Shown: piece by piece, positions 1-6,009 of the stretch
Layout: every line of letters begins with the position of its first letter
Position numbering within the stretch: the stretch's first letter is position 1
Source of the DNA: Bacteroidota bacterium
Lineage (GTDB): Bacteria; Bacteroidota; Bacteroidia; Flavobacteriales; Flavobacteriaceae
Direction of reading: 5' to 3'
DNA length: 7,812 bases
Assembly (NCBI GenBank): GCA_024280815.1
Contig: JAJRPL010000264.1
Coordinates: 1-7,812 of the forward strand
Position numbers and translations under genes: made by a program
Notes under the pieces: model-generated
The model's input: only the letters and a program-made list of their open reading frames with translations
Databases searched by the model: none
What the model was told of the DNA's origin: nothing

Positions 1-129
1 ACAGAATATTTATACCTTGACCAAAAAAGAAAACTAAAAATGGTAAATAGAATTAAAAGAAATATTGCTAAATTTGAAATTAAACCTGAAGATGTTGGAT
101 TTAACAACTTGCTGAATATCAGTACTTAA
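1..129 (+). CDS. C-terminal end of an unidentified protein (5' part outside window)
   Basis: An open frame runs from the first base to a TAA at 127-129 and encodes the last 42 residues of a protein that begins upstream of the window. The visible tail is charged and helical-looking, with many Lys, Arg and Asn residues. The stretch RIKRNIAKFEIKPEDVGF faintly recalls the linker after the oligomerisation helix of H-NS-like proteins, which often reads I..I......T..DLGF. However, the protein stops eight residues later without the H-NS DNA-binding motif, so I do not assign a family. It is in the same frame as the RNase H reading frame that follows and ends only 3 bases before that gene's upstream-most possible start. 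The two may therefore be co-transcribed. A chance open frame at the edge is possible, but the codon use looks like its neighbours. Confidence 0.5.
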   Translation, partial: TEYLYLDQKRKLKMVNRIKRNIAKFEIKPEDVGFNNLLNIST

Positions 130-132
130 AAT

Positions 133-813
133 TTGACGTTACTTGGAAGCACAAAACAAGACCCAGAATTAAAGAATGGCAAAAAAAAGAAAAAATATTA
201 TGTAGTTTGGAGTGGTTCAAAAACAGGGGTATTAGAATCTTGGGAAGAATGTAAGAATTCTATTCACGGCTTTAAAGGTGCAAAATATAAATCATTTAAA
301 ACATTAGAGTTAGCTAAGGAAGCATACTCTGGAGAGTATGAAGATTATAAAGGTAAAACTATCTTTGAAAGTGAATTGACGCCTGACCAAATAAAGCTAA
401 TAGGCGAACCAAACTTAGAAACCATTTCAGTAGACGCAGCTTGTAGTGGAAACCCAGGTTTAATGGAATATCAAGGGGTTGAAACTAAGACTAAAAAAAT
501 AATTTTTAAAATGGGTCCTTTCAAAAATTCAACTAATAATGTAGGCGAGTTTTTAGCATTAGTACACGCAGTTGCACATATGAAAAAGATTAATGACCCT
601 CGTCCTATTTATACAGATAGTAAAATTGCAATGAGTTGGGTAAAAAAGAAAACACAAAGAACAAAATTAGAAAAGAATGAAGAAAATGAAGATTCTTTCA
701 AATTAATGGAAAGAGCAATTTCTTGGTTAAAATCAAATGAGATTACAAACGAAATAATTAAATGGGAAACTAAAGCTTGGGGAGAAATTCCTGCTGATTT
801 TGGTAGAAAATAA
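133..813 (+). CDS. Viroplasmin-domain ribonuclease H1
   Basis: This is predicted to hydrolyse the RNA strand of RNA:DNA hybrids (R-loops, primers) in the cytoplasm. Residues about 21-72 (KKYYVVWSGSKTGVLESWEE onward) are a viroplasmin/RNase H1 N-terminal hybrid-binding domain. Residues about 97-226 are the RNase H fold. Four acidic catalytic residues are visible: D101 in SVDAACSGNPG, E139 in NVGEFLAL, D162 in YTDSK, and D222 in the final IPADFGRK. The C-terminus is intact and typical of the family. The start is uncertain. The open frame can only begin at a TTG (133) with no in-frame ATG before residue 111. The expected family start, ATG GCA AAA, lies at 176-178 one base out of frame across an A8 run. 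With one more A it would read MAKKKKKYYVVW, giving a normal-length protein of about 212 residues. The helicase gene starts 5 bases after its stop, so the two are probably one operon. Confidence 0.9.
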   Translation: MTLLGSTKQDPELKNGKKKKKYYVVWSGSKTGVLESWEECKNSIHGFKGAKYKSFKTLELAKEAYSGEYEDYKGKTIFESELTPDQIKLIGEPNLETISVDAACSGNPGLMEYQGVETKTKKIIFKMGPFKNSTNNVGEFLALVHAVAHMKKINDPRPIYTDSKIAMSWVKKKTQRTKLEKNEENEDSFKLMERAISWLKSNEITNEIIKWETKAWGEIPADFGRK

Positions 814-818
814 AGTAT

Positions 819-2966
819 ATGCAAGAAACTAAAACAGATTTAAGTGGATTAAACGAAAATCAAAGGAAAGCAGTTGTTAGTGAAAACAAAAGATTGTTGG
901 TTCTTGCAGGTGCAGGTTCAGGGAAAACAAAAACACTTCTTCAAAAATTGATTTATCTAATTGAAGAGAAGGGAGTAAATCCAGCAAATATTTTAGCCAT
1001 TACTTTTACCAAAAATGCAGCAAATGAAATGTTGGATAGATTGATAATTTCAGCAGATGAAACAGAAGAATATGCTGAAATCCTTGCCGACAAAAACAAA
1101 ACTTCAAAAGAAAAAGATACCGAAAGATATTTTTTTACAAAAAAGCATAGGTGGATTGATAATCTAACTCTAAAGACATTTCATAGCTTATGTTATGGTA
1201 TAATGAGAAACTTTGGGGTAAATGAATTTGACAATAAATTTAAAATTATTACAGATAGTAAAGTCATTAATGATGATTTTGCCAAATTTTCAGCAACAGA
1301 AACTTCATTTGAAATTATTCACAAAATTTTAATAGAAAATTGTGAAATGAATGAATATTTATTGAATCTAAAAAGGTACATTTTAGACTATATGGTAGAT
1401 AAAATCCATATCGAAAATAAAAAAACATCTTTTCCAAAAGACGGAAAATTTTACACTTCACTTAATGGGACAAAAGTACGTTCCAAATCCGAACAATATA
1501 TTTCAGATTGGCTTTATAGACATAGTATCAAATTTGAATATGAACCAAATGTAAATTTTAAAGATTTTGACTTTAAACCTGACTTTTATATTCCTGAAGC
1601 AAATTTATATCTCGAACACGTCAGCGATTTGAGTTATCCAACAAAAGGGAAAGAACTTCAATTCAAAAAAGCAAACAAACTTTTAGTAAAAACTTTTGAA
1701 TCACAAACAAAAGACACTACTCTATTTAATTTGGTGCTCGAAAGAATAATAAAAAATAGGTTGCCTGCAAATTATCATTTTACAAGTGCTTTATCCTTTG
1801 AAGAAGAATTTAAGTATTATCATAAAGAAATAAAAGATTTTTTAAGACAAACTATGCGTGTTGTCGATATGGTAAAAGTTGAAAATTTTTCATCTGAATT
1901 TATCCTTAACAAATCACAAAAAGACCAACACGAACGAGTACGAGATTTTTATACTCTTGCTGTTCCAATAATCTCAAAATACAAAACTTATTGCACCAAT
2001 AAATCATATCTCGATTTTAACGATATGATAATTAGCACTATATCCCTTTTTAAAAATCATCAAGAAATAGCAGATAAATTTAGAAGAAAGTATGAATATA
2101 TTTTAGTTGATGAATTTCAAGATGTAAATAATCTTCAAGTTGAATTAATTAAACTTTTACTAACAGACAATAATCAACTTTTCTGTGTAGGAGATGATTG
2201 GCAGAGTATTTATGGATTTAGAGGCTCTAATGTAGATTACATTGTAAATTTCAATAAGCATTTTAAAAATGCAGAAACAATTAAGTTGAGTATGAATTAT
2301 AGAAGTACTGAAAATATTGTTGGAGCAAGTAATGAAGTTATTAAACACAATAAATTTAAGGTCGAAAAAGACATTACATCTTCTAAAAAGTCAAATAGCA
2401 AAATTCATATTTATGCAGGAAAAAATGAAGCAGAAAACATTGAATATGTAGTTGATAAAGTCAATCAATTAAAGAAAAAAGGTTATTTGAAAGAAGATAT
2501 CTTATTCTTGTATCGTAGGAGTAAAATGTACAACCCATATTTTGAGAGATTTAGGCAAGAAAGAATCTATGTTTCGGGCAAGACAATTCACTCATCTAAA
2601 GGTCTTGAAGCAAAAGCTGTTTTTATTATCGGTTTAACTCAAGGAAATGGAGGTTTTCCAGATATTTGGATGGAAGACAGGATTTATCAAGTAATTAAAG
2701 AATCTAATCACGATATATTACTTGAAGAAGAAAGAAGGCTCTTTTATGTAGCAATAACAAGGGCAAAAGATGAATTGTTTTTATTAACTGAAAAAGGAAA
2801 TGAGTCAAGTTTTTTAAAGGAGATTCCCGATAATTTAACCTTTAAAACAAGTATTCCTTTTAAATCTATAATTGAACAAATTACACTTTGCGAAAAATGT
2901 AATAATAGACTTGATGAAGGGTTTTCATTTTGTCCATATTGCGGAACTGAACAAGAAAATGAATAA
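819..2966 (+). CDS. UvrD/Rep-family (SF1A) helicase with internal nuclease-like insertion and zinc ribbon
   Basis: This is an ATP-dependent 3'-5' DNA helicase of the UvrD/Rep/helicase IV type. All core motifs are present: Walker A GAGSGKT (31-37), Ia ITFTKNAANEM (61-71), TFHSLC (120-125), II DEFQD (431-435), III VGDDWQSIYGFRG (457-469), IV LSMNYRST (490-497), V SGKTIHSSKGLEA (586-598) and VI EEERRLFYVAITRAKD (636-651). Between motifs Ib and II, residues about 218-300 look like a PD-(D/E)XK nuclease fold: RSKSEQ with E225, FKPDFYIP with D255, and LYLEHVSD with E266, followed by a lysine-rich helix. The end carries a zinc ribbon, C691/C694 and C705/C708. The 715-residue length fits helicase IV-like proteins with such an insertion. 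The ATG at 819 is 5 bases after the RNase H stop and the first motif begins about 30 residues in, so the start is secure. The nuclease assignment rests on motif shape only. Related domain pairings occur in antiphage systems, but no defence role is shown here. Confidence 0.9.
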   Translation: MQETKTDLSGLNENQRKAVVSENKRLLVLAGAGSGKTKTLLQKLIYLIEEKGVNPANILAITFTKNAANEMLDRLIISADETEEYAEILADKNKTSKEKDTERYFFTKKHRWIDNLTLKTFHSLCYGIMRNFGVNEFDNKFKIITDSKVINDDFAKFSATETSFEIIHKILIENCEMNEYLLNLKRYILDYMVDKIHIENKKTSFPKDGKFYTSLNGTKVRSKSEQYISDWLYRHSIKFEYEPNVNFKDFDFKPDFYIPEANLYLEHVSDLSYPTKGKELQFKKANKLLVKTFESQTKDTTLFNLVLERIIKNRLPANYHFTSALSFEEEFKYYHKEIKDFLRQTMRVVDMVKVENFSSEFILNKSQKDQHERVRDFYTLAVPIISKYKTYCTNKSYLDFNDMIISTISLFKNHQEIADKFRRKYEYILVDEFQDVNNLQVELIKLLLTDNNQLFCVGDDWQSIYGFRGSNVDYIVNFNKHFKNAETIKLSMNYRSTENIVGASNEVIKHNKFKVEKDITSSKKSNSKIHIYAGKNEAENIEYVVDKVNQLKKKGYLKEDILFLYRRSKMYNPYFERFRQERIYVSGKTIHSSKGLEAKAVFIIGLTQGNGGFPDIWMEDRIYQVIKESNHDILLEEERRLFYVAITRAKDELFLLTEKGNESSFLKEIPDNLTFKTSIPFKSIIEQITLCEKCNNRLDEGFSFCPYCGTEQENE

Positions 2967-2978
2967 AAGAATAGAAAA

Positions 2979-3180
2979 GCCAGCAGGTAACAATGGCTAA
3001 AAAACATAGGGGTTTTGGTGCTAAATTGGAAGTCTAGTGCTTCGATTGAAAACCGCCAAACCAAAATTTTGATAACGAAAAAAGAAAATTAATTATAAAA
3101 ATATTTGCTTCGGCTAAGTACTAAATTGAAAGGGCAGAGTTCCAAACTCCCCTACGATTTCTTAGCCTAACCGTTGCCAG
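2979..3180. repeat. About 200-bp non-coding repeat element with imperfect inverted ends
   Basis: The left arm (2981-3018) and right arm (3142-3180) are imperfect reverse complements of each other. Shared blocks read GGyAAC, then GGCTAA, then TAGGGG, then GTTTTGG-like, with small gaps. Inside are two diverged sub-repeats. CTAAATTG followed by [G/A]AAG occurs at 3021-3032 and again exactly 100 bases later at 3121-3132. TGCTTCG occurs at 3038-3044 and 3106-3112. No convincing reading frame crosses it. It begins 12 bases after the helicase stop, so as RNA it could fold into a long hairpin and act as a terminator or 3' stabiliser. I recall similar non-coding blocks between accessory genes of Flavobacteriia, but I cannot verify that here. 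Its 5' end motif recurs after the Fic gene at 5726. Confidence 0.7.
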
Positions 3181-3196
3181 TAAGTCAGGTACGGTA

Positions 3197-3237
3197 AAGG
3201 GACCTCCTTTACAAAGTTAAAGTCACCTTGTTTACAC
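3197..3237 (+). repeat. Left terminal inverted repeat of the IS481 element
   Basis: This matches the reverse complement of 4451-4491 at 34 of 41 positions without gaps. The core TTTACAAAGTTAAAG is identical in both ends, and the inner edge ends in TTGTTTACAC in both. A second TTTAC block lies closer to the tip, so the end has two related sub-blocks that could each contact transposase. Confidence 0.85.
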
Positions 3238-3274
3238 TTTTAAGACGTATAATTTGTTTAAAAAACAGATTATT

Positions 3275-4456
3275 ATGCCTTGGAAAGTAAACACAAAAAT
3301 GGAACAAAAAGTAGAATTTATTTGTGAATGGATAACAGGAAAGTATACCATCACAGAATTATGTAAAGCATTTGAAATTTCTCGTCCTACAGCTTACAAA
3401 ATGATTCATCGGTATGAAAATTTTGGAATAGAAGGCCTCAAAGAGCTAAAATCAAATCCAAAAACGCACCCCAACAAGACCAAACAAGTTGTTGAAAAAA
3501 GTATTTTAAAGTTAAAAGAAAAGCATCCTCTTTGGGGTGCTAAAAAAATCAGAATATTATTGTTTAACCATTGTGATGGAAAAGATATTCCAAGTGTGGT
3601 TACGGTTCATAATATTTTGTTTAAAAATGGATTGGTTAAACCTCAAAAGAGAATTAAAAGAGTCAAGCCTGTATATCCTATTTTCGATCCAAAAGTATGT
3701 AACGAAGTATGGAGTGCAGACTACAAGGGAAAGTTTTTAATGGGCAATAAAATCTATTGTCATCCACTAACCATAGCAGACTCCAAAAGTAGATTTTTAT
3801 TCACTGCAAAAGGACAATACAAAGAAACATTAAAAGCTGCTAAGGCAGAGTTTACAAAGGTTTTTAGAAAATATGGTATTCCTCAGCAAGTACATACAGA
3901 TAATGGAAGTCCTTTTGGTTCTGTACGAGCTATACAACGATTTACCAGACTCTCTTATTGGTTTATAGAACTAGGTATTATGCCCGTATTTTCTGACCCT
4001 GCACATCCTGAACAAAATGGGAGACATGAACGTATGCATCGTGATTTAAAAGCTTCCTGTGCTAAACCTTCTGCTTATGATTTAAAAGCACAACAGAGGC
4101 GTTTAAATCACTTTGTAAAGGAATATAATAACATAAGACCACACGAAGCTTTAGGGATGAAAACACCAGCTTCTGTACACCGATTTTCTACTAGACCTTT
4201 TCCTGAAAGGATACCCAAATTTGATTATGATACAAACTTAAAAGTTTTAAAAGTAACTCAAAATGGAGCCATACGATGGAAGTCTTATTATTGGGTATAT
4301 TTAACAGCTGATTTAAAAGGAAAATATGTAGGAATTGAAAATATAGGCAATGGAATTTGGAAAGTATTTTATAGAAATGTATTTTTAGGTTTCTTTAATG
4401 AAAATAGTATTAGAGATAAACAAGTATCAATAAGGTTAAGTCAAAACATGGTGTAA
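3275..4456 (+). CDS. IS481-family transposase (DDE integrase-fold)
   Basis: This is the transposase that catalyses cut and strand transfer of the surrounding insertion sequence. I chose the ATG at 3275 (protein begins MPWKVNTKM, 393 residues) because IS481 transposases commonly start MPWK. A TTG at 3254 would add seven residues. Using ATG numbering, residues about 9-60 form a helix-turn-helix (ITELCKAFEISRPTAYKMIH). Next comes the family motif HPLWGAKKIR near 84-93. The rve catalytic core follows, with D149 (WSADYKGKF), D209 (HTDNGSPFG) and E252 in QNGRHERMH. The C-terminal region holds YNNIRPHEALGMKTPA, typical of the family. The length is full and no frame break is seen. The stop codon (4454-4456) lies inside the right terminal repeat. 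It reads in the same direction as its neighbours, so readthrough toward the Fic gene is possible. Confidence 0.93.
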   Translation: MPWKVNTKMEQKVEFICEWITGKYTITELCKAFEISRPTAYKMIHRYENFGIEGLKELKSNPKTHPNKTKQVVEKSILKLKEKHPLWGAKKIRILLFNHCDGKDIPSVVTVHNILFKNGLVKPQKRIKRVKPVYPIFDPKVCNEVWSADYKGKFLMGNKIYCHPLTIADSKSRFLFTAKGQYKETLKAAKAEFTKVFRKYGIPQQVHTDNGSPFGSVRAIQRFTRLSYWFIELGIMPVFSDPAHPEQNGRHERMHRDLKASCAKPSAYDLKAQQRRLNHFVKEYNNIRPHEALGMKTPASVHRFSTRPFPERIPKFDYDTNLKVLKVTQNGAIRWKSYYWVYLTADLKGKYVGIENIGNGIWKVFYRNVFLGFFNENSIRDKQVSIRLSQNMV

Positions 4457-4491
4457 ACAATGTCCCTTTAACTTTGTAAACAACGTGCCTT
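4451..4491 (-). repeat. Right terminal inverted repeat of the IS481 element
   Basis: This is the reverse-complement partner of 3197-3237, with 34 of 41 matches. It contains two perfect copies of TGTAAACAA, at 4452-4460 and 4475-4483, 23 bp apart (about two helical turns). That suggests two transposase contact sites on one face of the DNA. The transposase stop codon lies within it. Confidence 0.85.
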
Positions 4492-4514
4492 ATCAAACAG
4501 CCCAAAACAAAAAA

Positions 4515-4614
4515 ATGCGGAGAATAAAATTGATAATCACCGCAAATAATAGTGAGAATGTTTTTAGATGCGGAGAATAAACCATATCTTTGTCGCACAT
4601 AAAGCGGAGAATAA
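4515..4614 (+). promoter_or_regulatory. Operator-like array of GCGGAGAATAA repeats upstream of the Fic gene
   Basis: Perfect copies of GCGGAGAATAA lie at 4517-4527, 4570-4580 and 4604-4614. The first two share a longer 14-bp block, ATGCGGAGAATAAA. A degenerate fourth copy (GTGAGAAT, 4552-4559) sits 34 bp after the first, and the third perfect copy also sits 34 bp after the second. A diverged inverted copy (TAATCACCGCA, 4534-4544) follows the first. The last copy overlaps the Fic start codon, and its GGAG could also serve as a ribosome-binding site. The layout around the predicted -7 box suggests repression. The obvious candidate repressor is the winged-helix domain of the Fic protein itself, which is an inference. 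Confidence 0.65.
4585..4592 (+). promoter_or_regulatory. Predicted -7 promoter box of the Fic gene
   Basis: TATCTTTG fits the Bacteroidota -7 consensus TAnnTTTG exactly. A T-rich stretch at about 4561-4565 lies near the expected -33 position, though no clear TTG is present. Transcription would begin near 4599, giving a leader of about 15 bases before the ATG at 4614. Repeat copy 2 falls between the -33 and -7 positions, and copy 3 lies just downstream of the start point. Confidence 0.55.
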
Positions 4615-5726
4615 TGTTTAAACCCTACATACATCAAAAAGAAAATTGGCCAAATTTTGAATGGGATAATAAGTTATTAATTGATTTATTAAGTGAAGTA
4701 AGAAACCTACAAGGGAAAATTGTAGGAAAAATGGAAGCATTGGGATTTAAATTAAGAAATGAAGCCGTACTTGAAACCTTGACAATTGATGTAATAAAAT
4801 CTACAGAAATTGAAGGGGAAATATTAGATGCAGAACAGGTTCGTTCCTCATTAGCAATAAGGTTGGGAATACAAATTGAAAATTCTGTTTATTCCGAAAG
4901 GAATGTAGATGGAGTTGTGGATATGCTAATTGATGCAACACAGAAATTTAATACTGAATTATCCAAGGAAAGATTGTTCGATTGGCACTTTTCACTATTT
5001 CCAACAGGAAGAAGTGGAATGCATAAAATAAAAGTTGGAAATTGGAGAAGTGACACAACTGGACCAATGCAAGTAGTGTCAGGAGCAATGGGAAAAGAAA
5101 AAGTCCATTTTGAAGCACCAAATTCTGAAGTTATTGAAAAGGAAATGAAGTTATTCTTAAATTGGTTAAATTCAAATGAAAAAATTGAACCTGTAATTAA
5201 AGCAGGAATAGCACATCTTTGGTTTATAACAATTCACCCTTTTGAAGATGGTAACGGAAGGATTTCAAGAGCAATAACAGATATGCTTTTAGCCAGGGCA
5301 GACGGAATTCCACAGAGATATTACAGTATGTCTTCACAAATAAGATTAGAACGAAAAGCGTATTATGAAATATTAGAAAAAACACAACAAAGCAGTTTAA
5401 ATGTTACCGATTGGTTAGTTTGGTTTCTAAATTGCCTATTGAATTCAATAAAATCATCTGAAACCGTTTTAAATAAGGTCTTGTATAAACATAAATTTTG
5501 GAACACATACGCAACCGAAATACAAAACGAAAGACAAAAAAGAATGCTTAATAAATTATTGGATGGTTTCACTGGAAAATTAACCACTTCAAAATGGGCG
5601 AAAATTAATAAATGTTCCCAAGACACAGCATTACGAGATATTCAAGATTTAATAGAAAAAGGAATAATGCTAAAAGAAAATGCTGGTGGAAGAAGTACAA
5701 ATTATGAATTAACAGAAATAGAATAG
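4614..5726 (+). CDS. Fic family protein (class II, self-inhibited) with C-terminal winged-helix-like domain
   Basis: This is predicted to transfer AMP (or another nucleotide moiety) from a nucleotide onto a hydroxyl side chain of a target protein. The target is unknown. I chose the ATG at 4614 (370 residues; MFKPYIHQKENWPNFEWDN), preceded by GGAG at 5-bp spacing. A TTG at 4590 is unlikely because it overlaps the predicted -7 box. The N-terminal ~80 residues resemble the DUF4172 domain often found on Fic proteins. STEIEG (63-68) fits the inhibitory motif [S/T]xxxE[G/N], placing the inhibitory helix before the Fic core (class II). The active-site loop HPFEDGNGRISR (208-219) is complete, with catalytic H208. 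Residues about 306-362 (TTSKWAKINKCSQDTALRDI, then a GGRST wing) look like a winged helix, as in DNA-binding Fic proteins. No partner antitoxin gene is visible, as expected for a self-inhibited type. Its regulation is probably autogenous through the upstream repeats. Confidence 0.92.
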   Translation: MFKPYIHQKENWPNFEWDNKLLIDLLSEVRNLQGKIVGKMEALGFKLRNEAVLETLTIDVIKSTEIEGEILDAEQVRSSLAIRLGIQIENSVYSERNVDGVVDMLIDATQKFNTELSKERLFDWHFSLFPTGRSGMHKIKVGNWRSDTTGPMQVVSGAMGKEKVHFEAPNSEVIEKEMKLFLNWLNSNEKIEPVIKAGIAHLWFITIHPFEDGNGRISRAITDMLLARADGIPQRYYSMSSQIRLERKAYYEILEKTQQSSLNVTDWLVWFLNCLLNSIKSSETVLNKVLYKHKFWNTYATEIQNERQKRMLNKLLDGFTGKLTTSKWAKINKCSQDTALRDIQDLIEKGIMLKENAGGRSTNYELTEIE

Positions 5727-5753
5727 CCAGCAGAGAACAATGGTAATCGTTGC
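5726..5753 (+). repeat. Collapsed second copy of the 2979-3180 element ends
   Basis: GCCAGCAGAGAACAATGG at 5726-5743 matches 16 of 18 positions with the left end of the first element (2979-2996). It is followed directly by TAATCGTTGC (5744-5753), which matches 9 of 10 with the right end of the first element (3168-3177). The left and right ends therefore lie side by side with the ~170-bp interior missing. It begins on the last base of the Fic stop codon. It may be a minimal form of the element or a deletion remnant. Confidence 0.6.
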
Positions 5754-6009
5754 ACAAGAGACATAAAATCAGTTAAGAATAATTAATTTGAGCGATTTTT
5801 AAGATAACCTCAATTTAAAAAGGTAACATCCTTTAAAGTGTGTTTTAAAAAGTTAAAAATAATTACTTCAAAAGTTATTTCCAGAATATTTTTTGCTTTT
5901 TATAGAAGCAAAATATTCCAGAATAACTTTTTATTTACACACTTTAAAGGATGTTACCTTAAAATAAAATTGCGAAATATTAATTTTAATTTAGTTATTA
6001 TTTATATAA
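5754..6009. other. Non-coding gap between convergent Fic and cold-shock genes
   Basis: This is very A+T-rich DNA with no convincing gene. It holds the 141-bp inverted-repeat element at 5820-5960 and a short weak stem (AGTTAT at 5993-5998 with ATAACT at 6006-6011) that overlaps the cold-shock stop codon. That stem could help end minus-strand transcription. A 75-codon frame from 5838 covers the inverted repeat and reads as a chance frame. The accessory-to-core boundary probably lies in this gap. Confidence 0.55.
5820..5960. repeat. 141-bp inverted-repeat element (MITE-like or large hairpin)
   Basis: The 23-bp ends, 5820-5842 and 5938-5960, are perfect reverse complements. The interior also folds back: about 5871-5897 (AGTTATTTCCAGAATATT onward) pairs imperfectly with about 5906-5930 (AAGCAAAATATTCCAGAATA onward). 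The segment around 5922-5932 can pair either with AAAAGTTA at 5849-5856 or with AAAAGTTA at 5871-5878, so two folds compete. No protein is encoded and no clear target duplication is seen. Possible identities are a MITE with perfect terminal repeats, a REP-like element, or an oversized bidirectional terminator between convergent genes. Confidence 0.75.

Larger units (their letters stand above)
3197..4491 (+). mobile_element. IS481-family insertion sequence, apparently complete
   Basis: The element of about 1.3 kb is bounded by 41-bp terminal inverted repeats (3197-3237 and 4451-4491) and holds a single full-length DDE transposase gene. Insertion appears to have occurred between the non-coding repeat element that ends at 3180 and the Fic gene's regulatory region that begins near 4515. 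No clear target-site duplication is visible: the left flank ends GGTACGGTA and the right flank begins ATCAAACAG. The exact outer ends could therefore differ by a few bases, the duplication may be very short, or the element may have recombined. The intact frame and well-matched ends suggest it could still be active. Confidence 0.85.

Noticed and set aside
2993..3037. Short ATG frame (14 codons, MAKKHRGFGAKLEV) inside the repeat element
   Set aside because: It is too short, it has no ribosome-binding context, and its bases are explained by the inverted-repeat structure. The second element copy gives an unrelated 8-residue frame.
2744..3064. Minus-strand frame of 106 codons over the helicase 3' end and repeat element
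   Set aside because: It lies opposite strongly conserved helicase motif VI and the zinc ribbon. Its sequence shows no domain, so it is an antisense artefact.
2979..3180. Integron attC site
   Set aside because: GCCTAAC near the right end fits RYYYAAC, but the matching GTTRRRY is not found at the required end and orientation, so a classical attC is not supported.
3247..3256. Possible -7 box TATAATTTG before the transposase
   Set aside because: The spacing within TAnnTTTG is one base off and no -33 TTG is placed well, so I could not support a promoter there.
4590..4613. TTG start for the Fic gene adding eight residues
   Set aside because: The TTG overlaps the predicted -7 box and would lie upstream of the expected transcription start. 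The ATG at 4614 has GGAG at suitable spacing.
4410..4637. Minus-strand frame across the IS right end and Fic operator
   Set aside because: It spans the transposase end, the terminal repeat, the operator repeats and the Fic start, so it cannot be an independent conserved gene.
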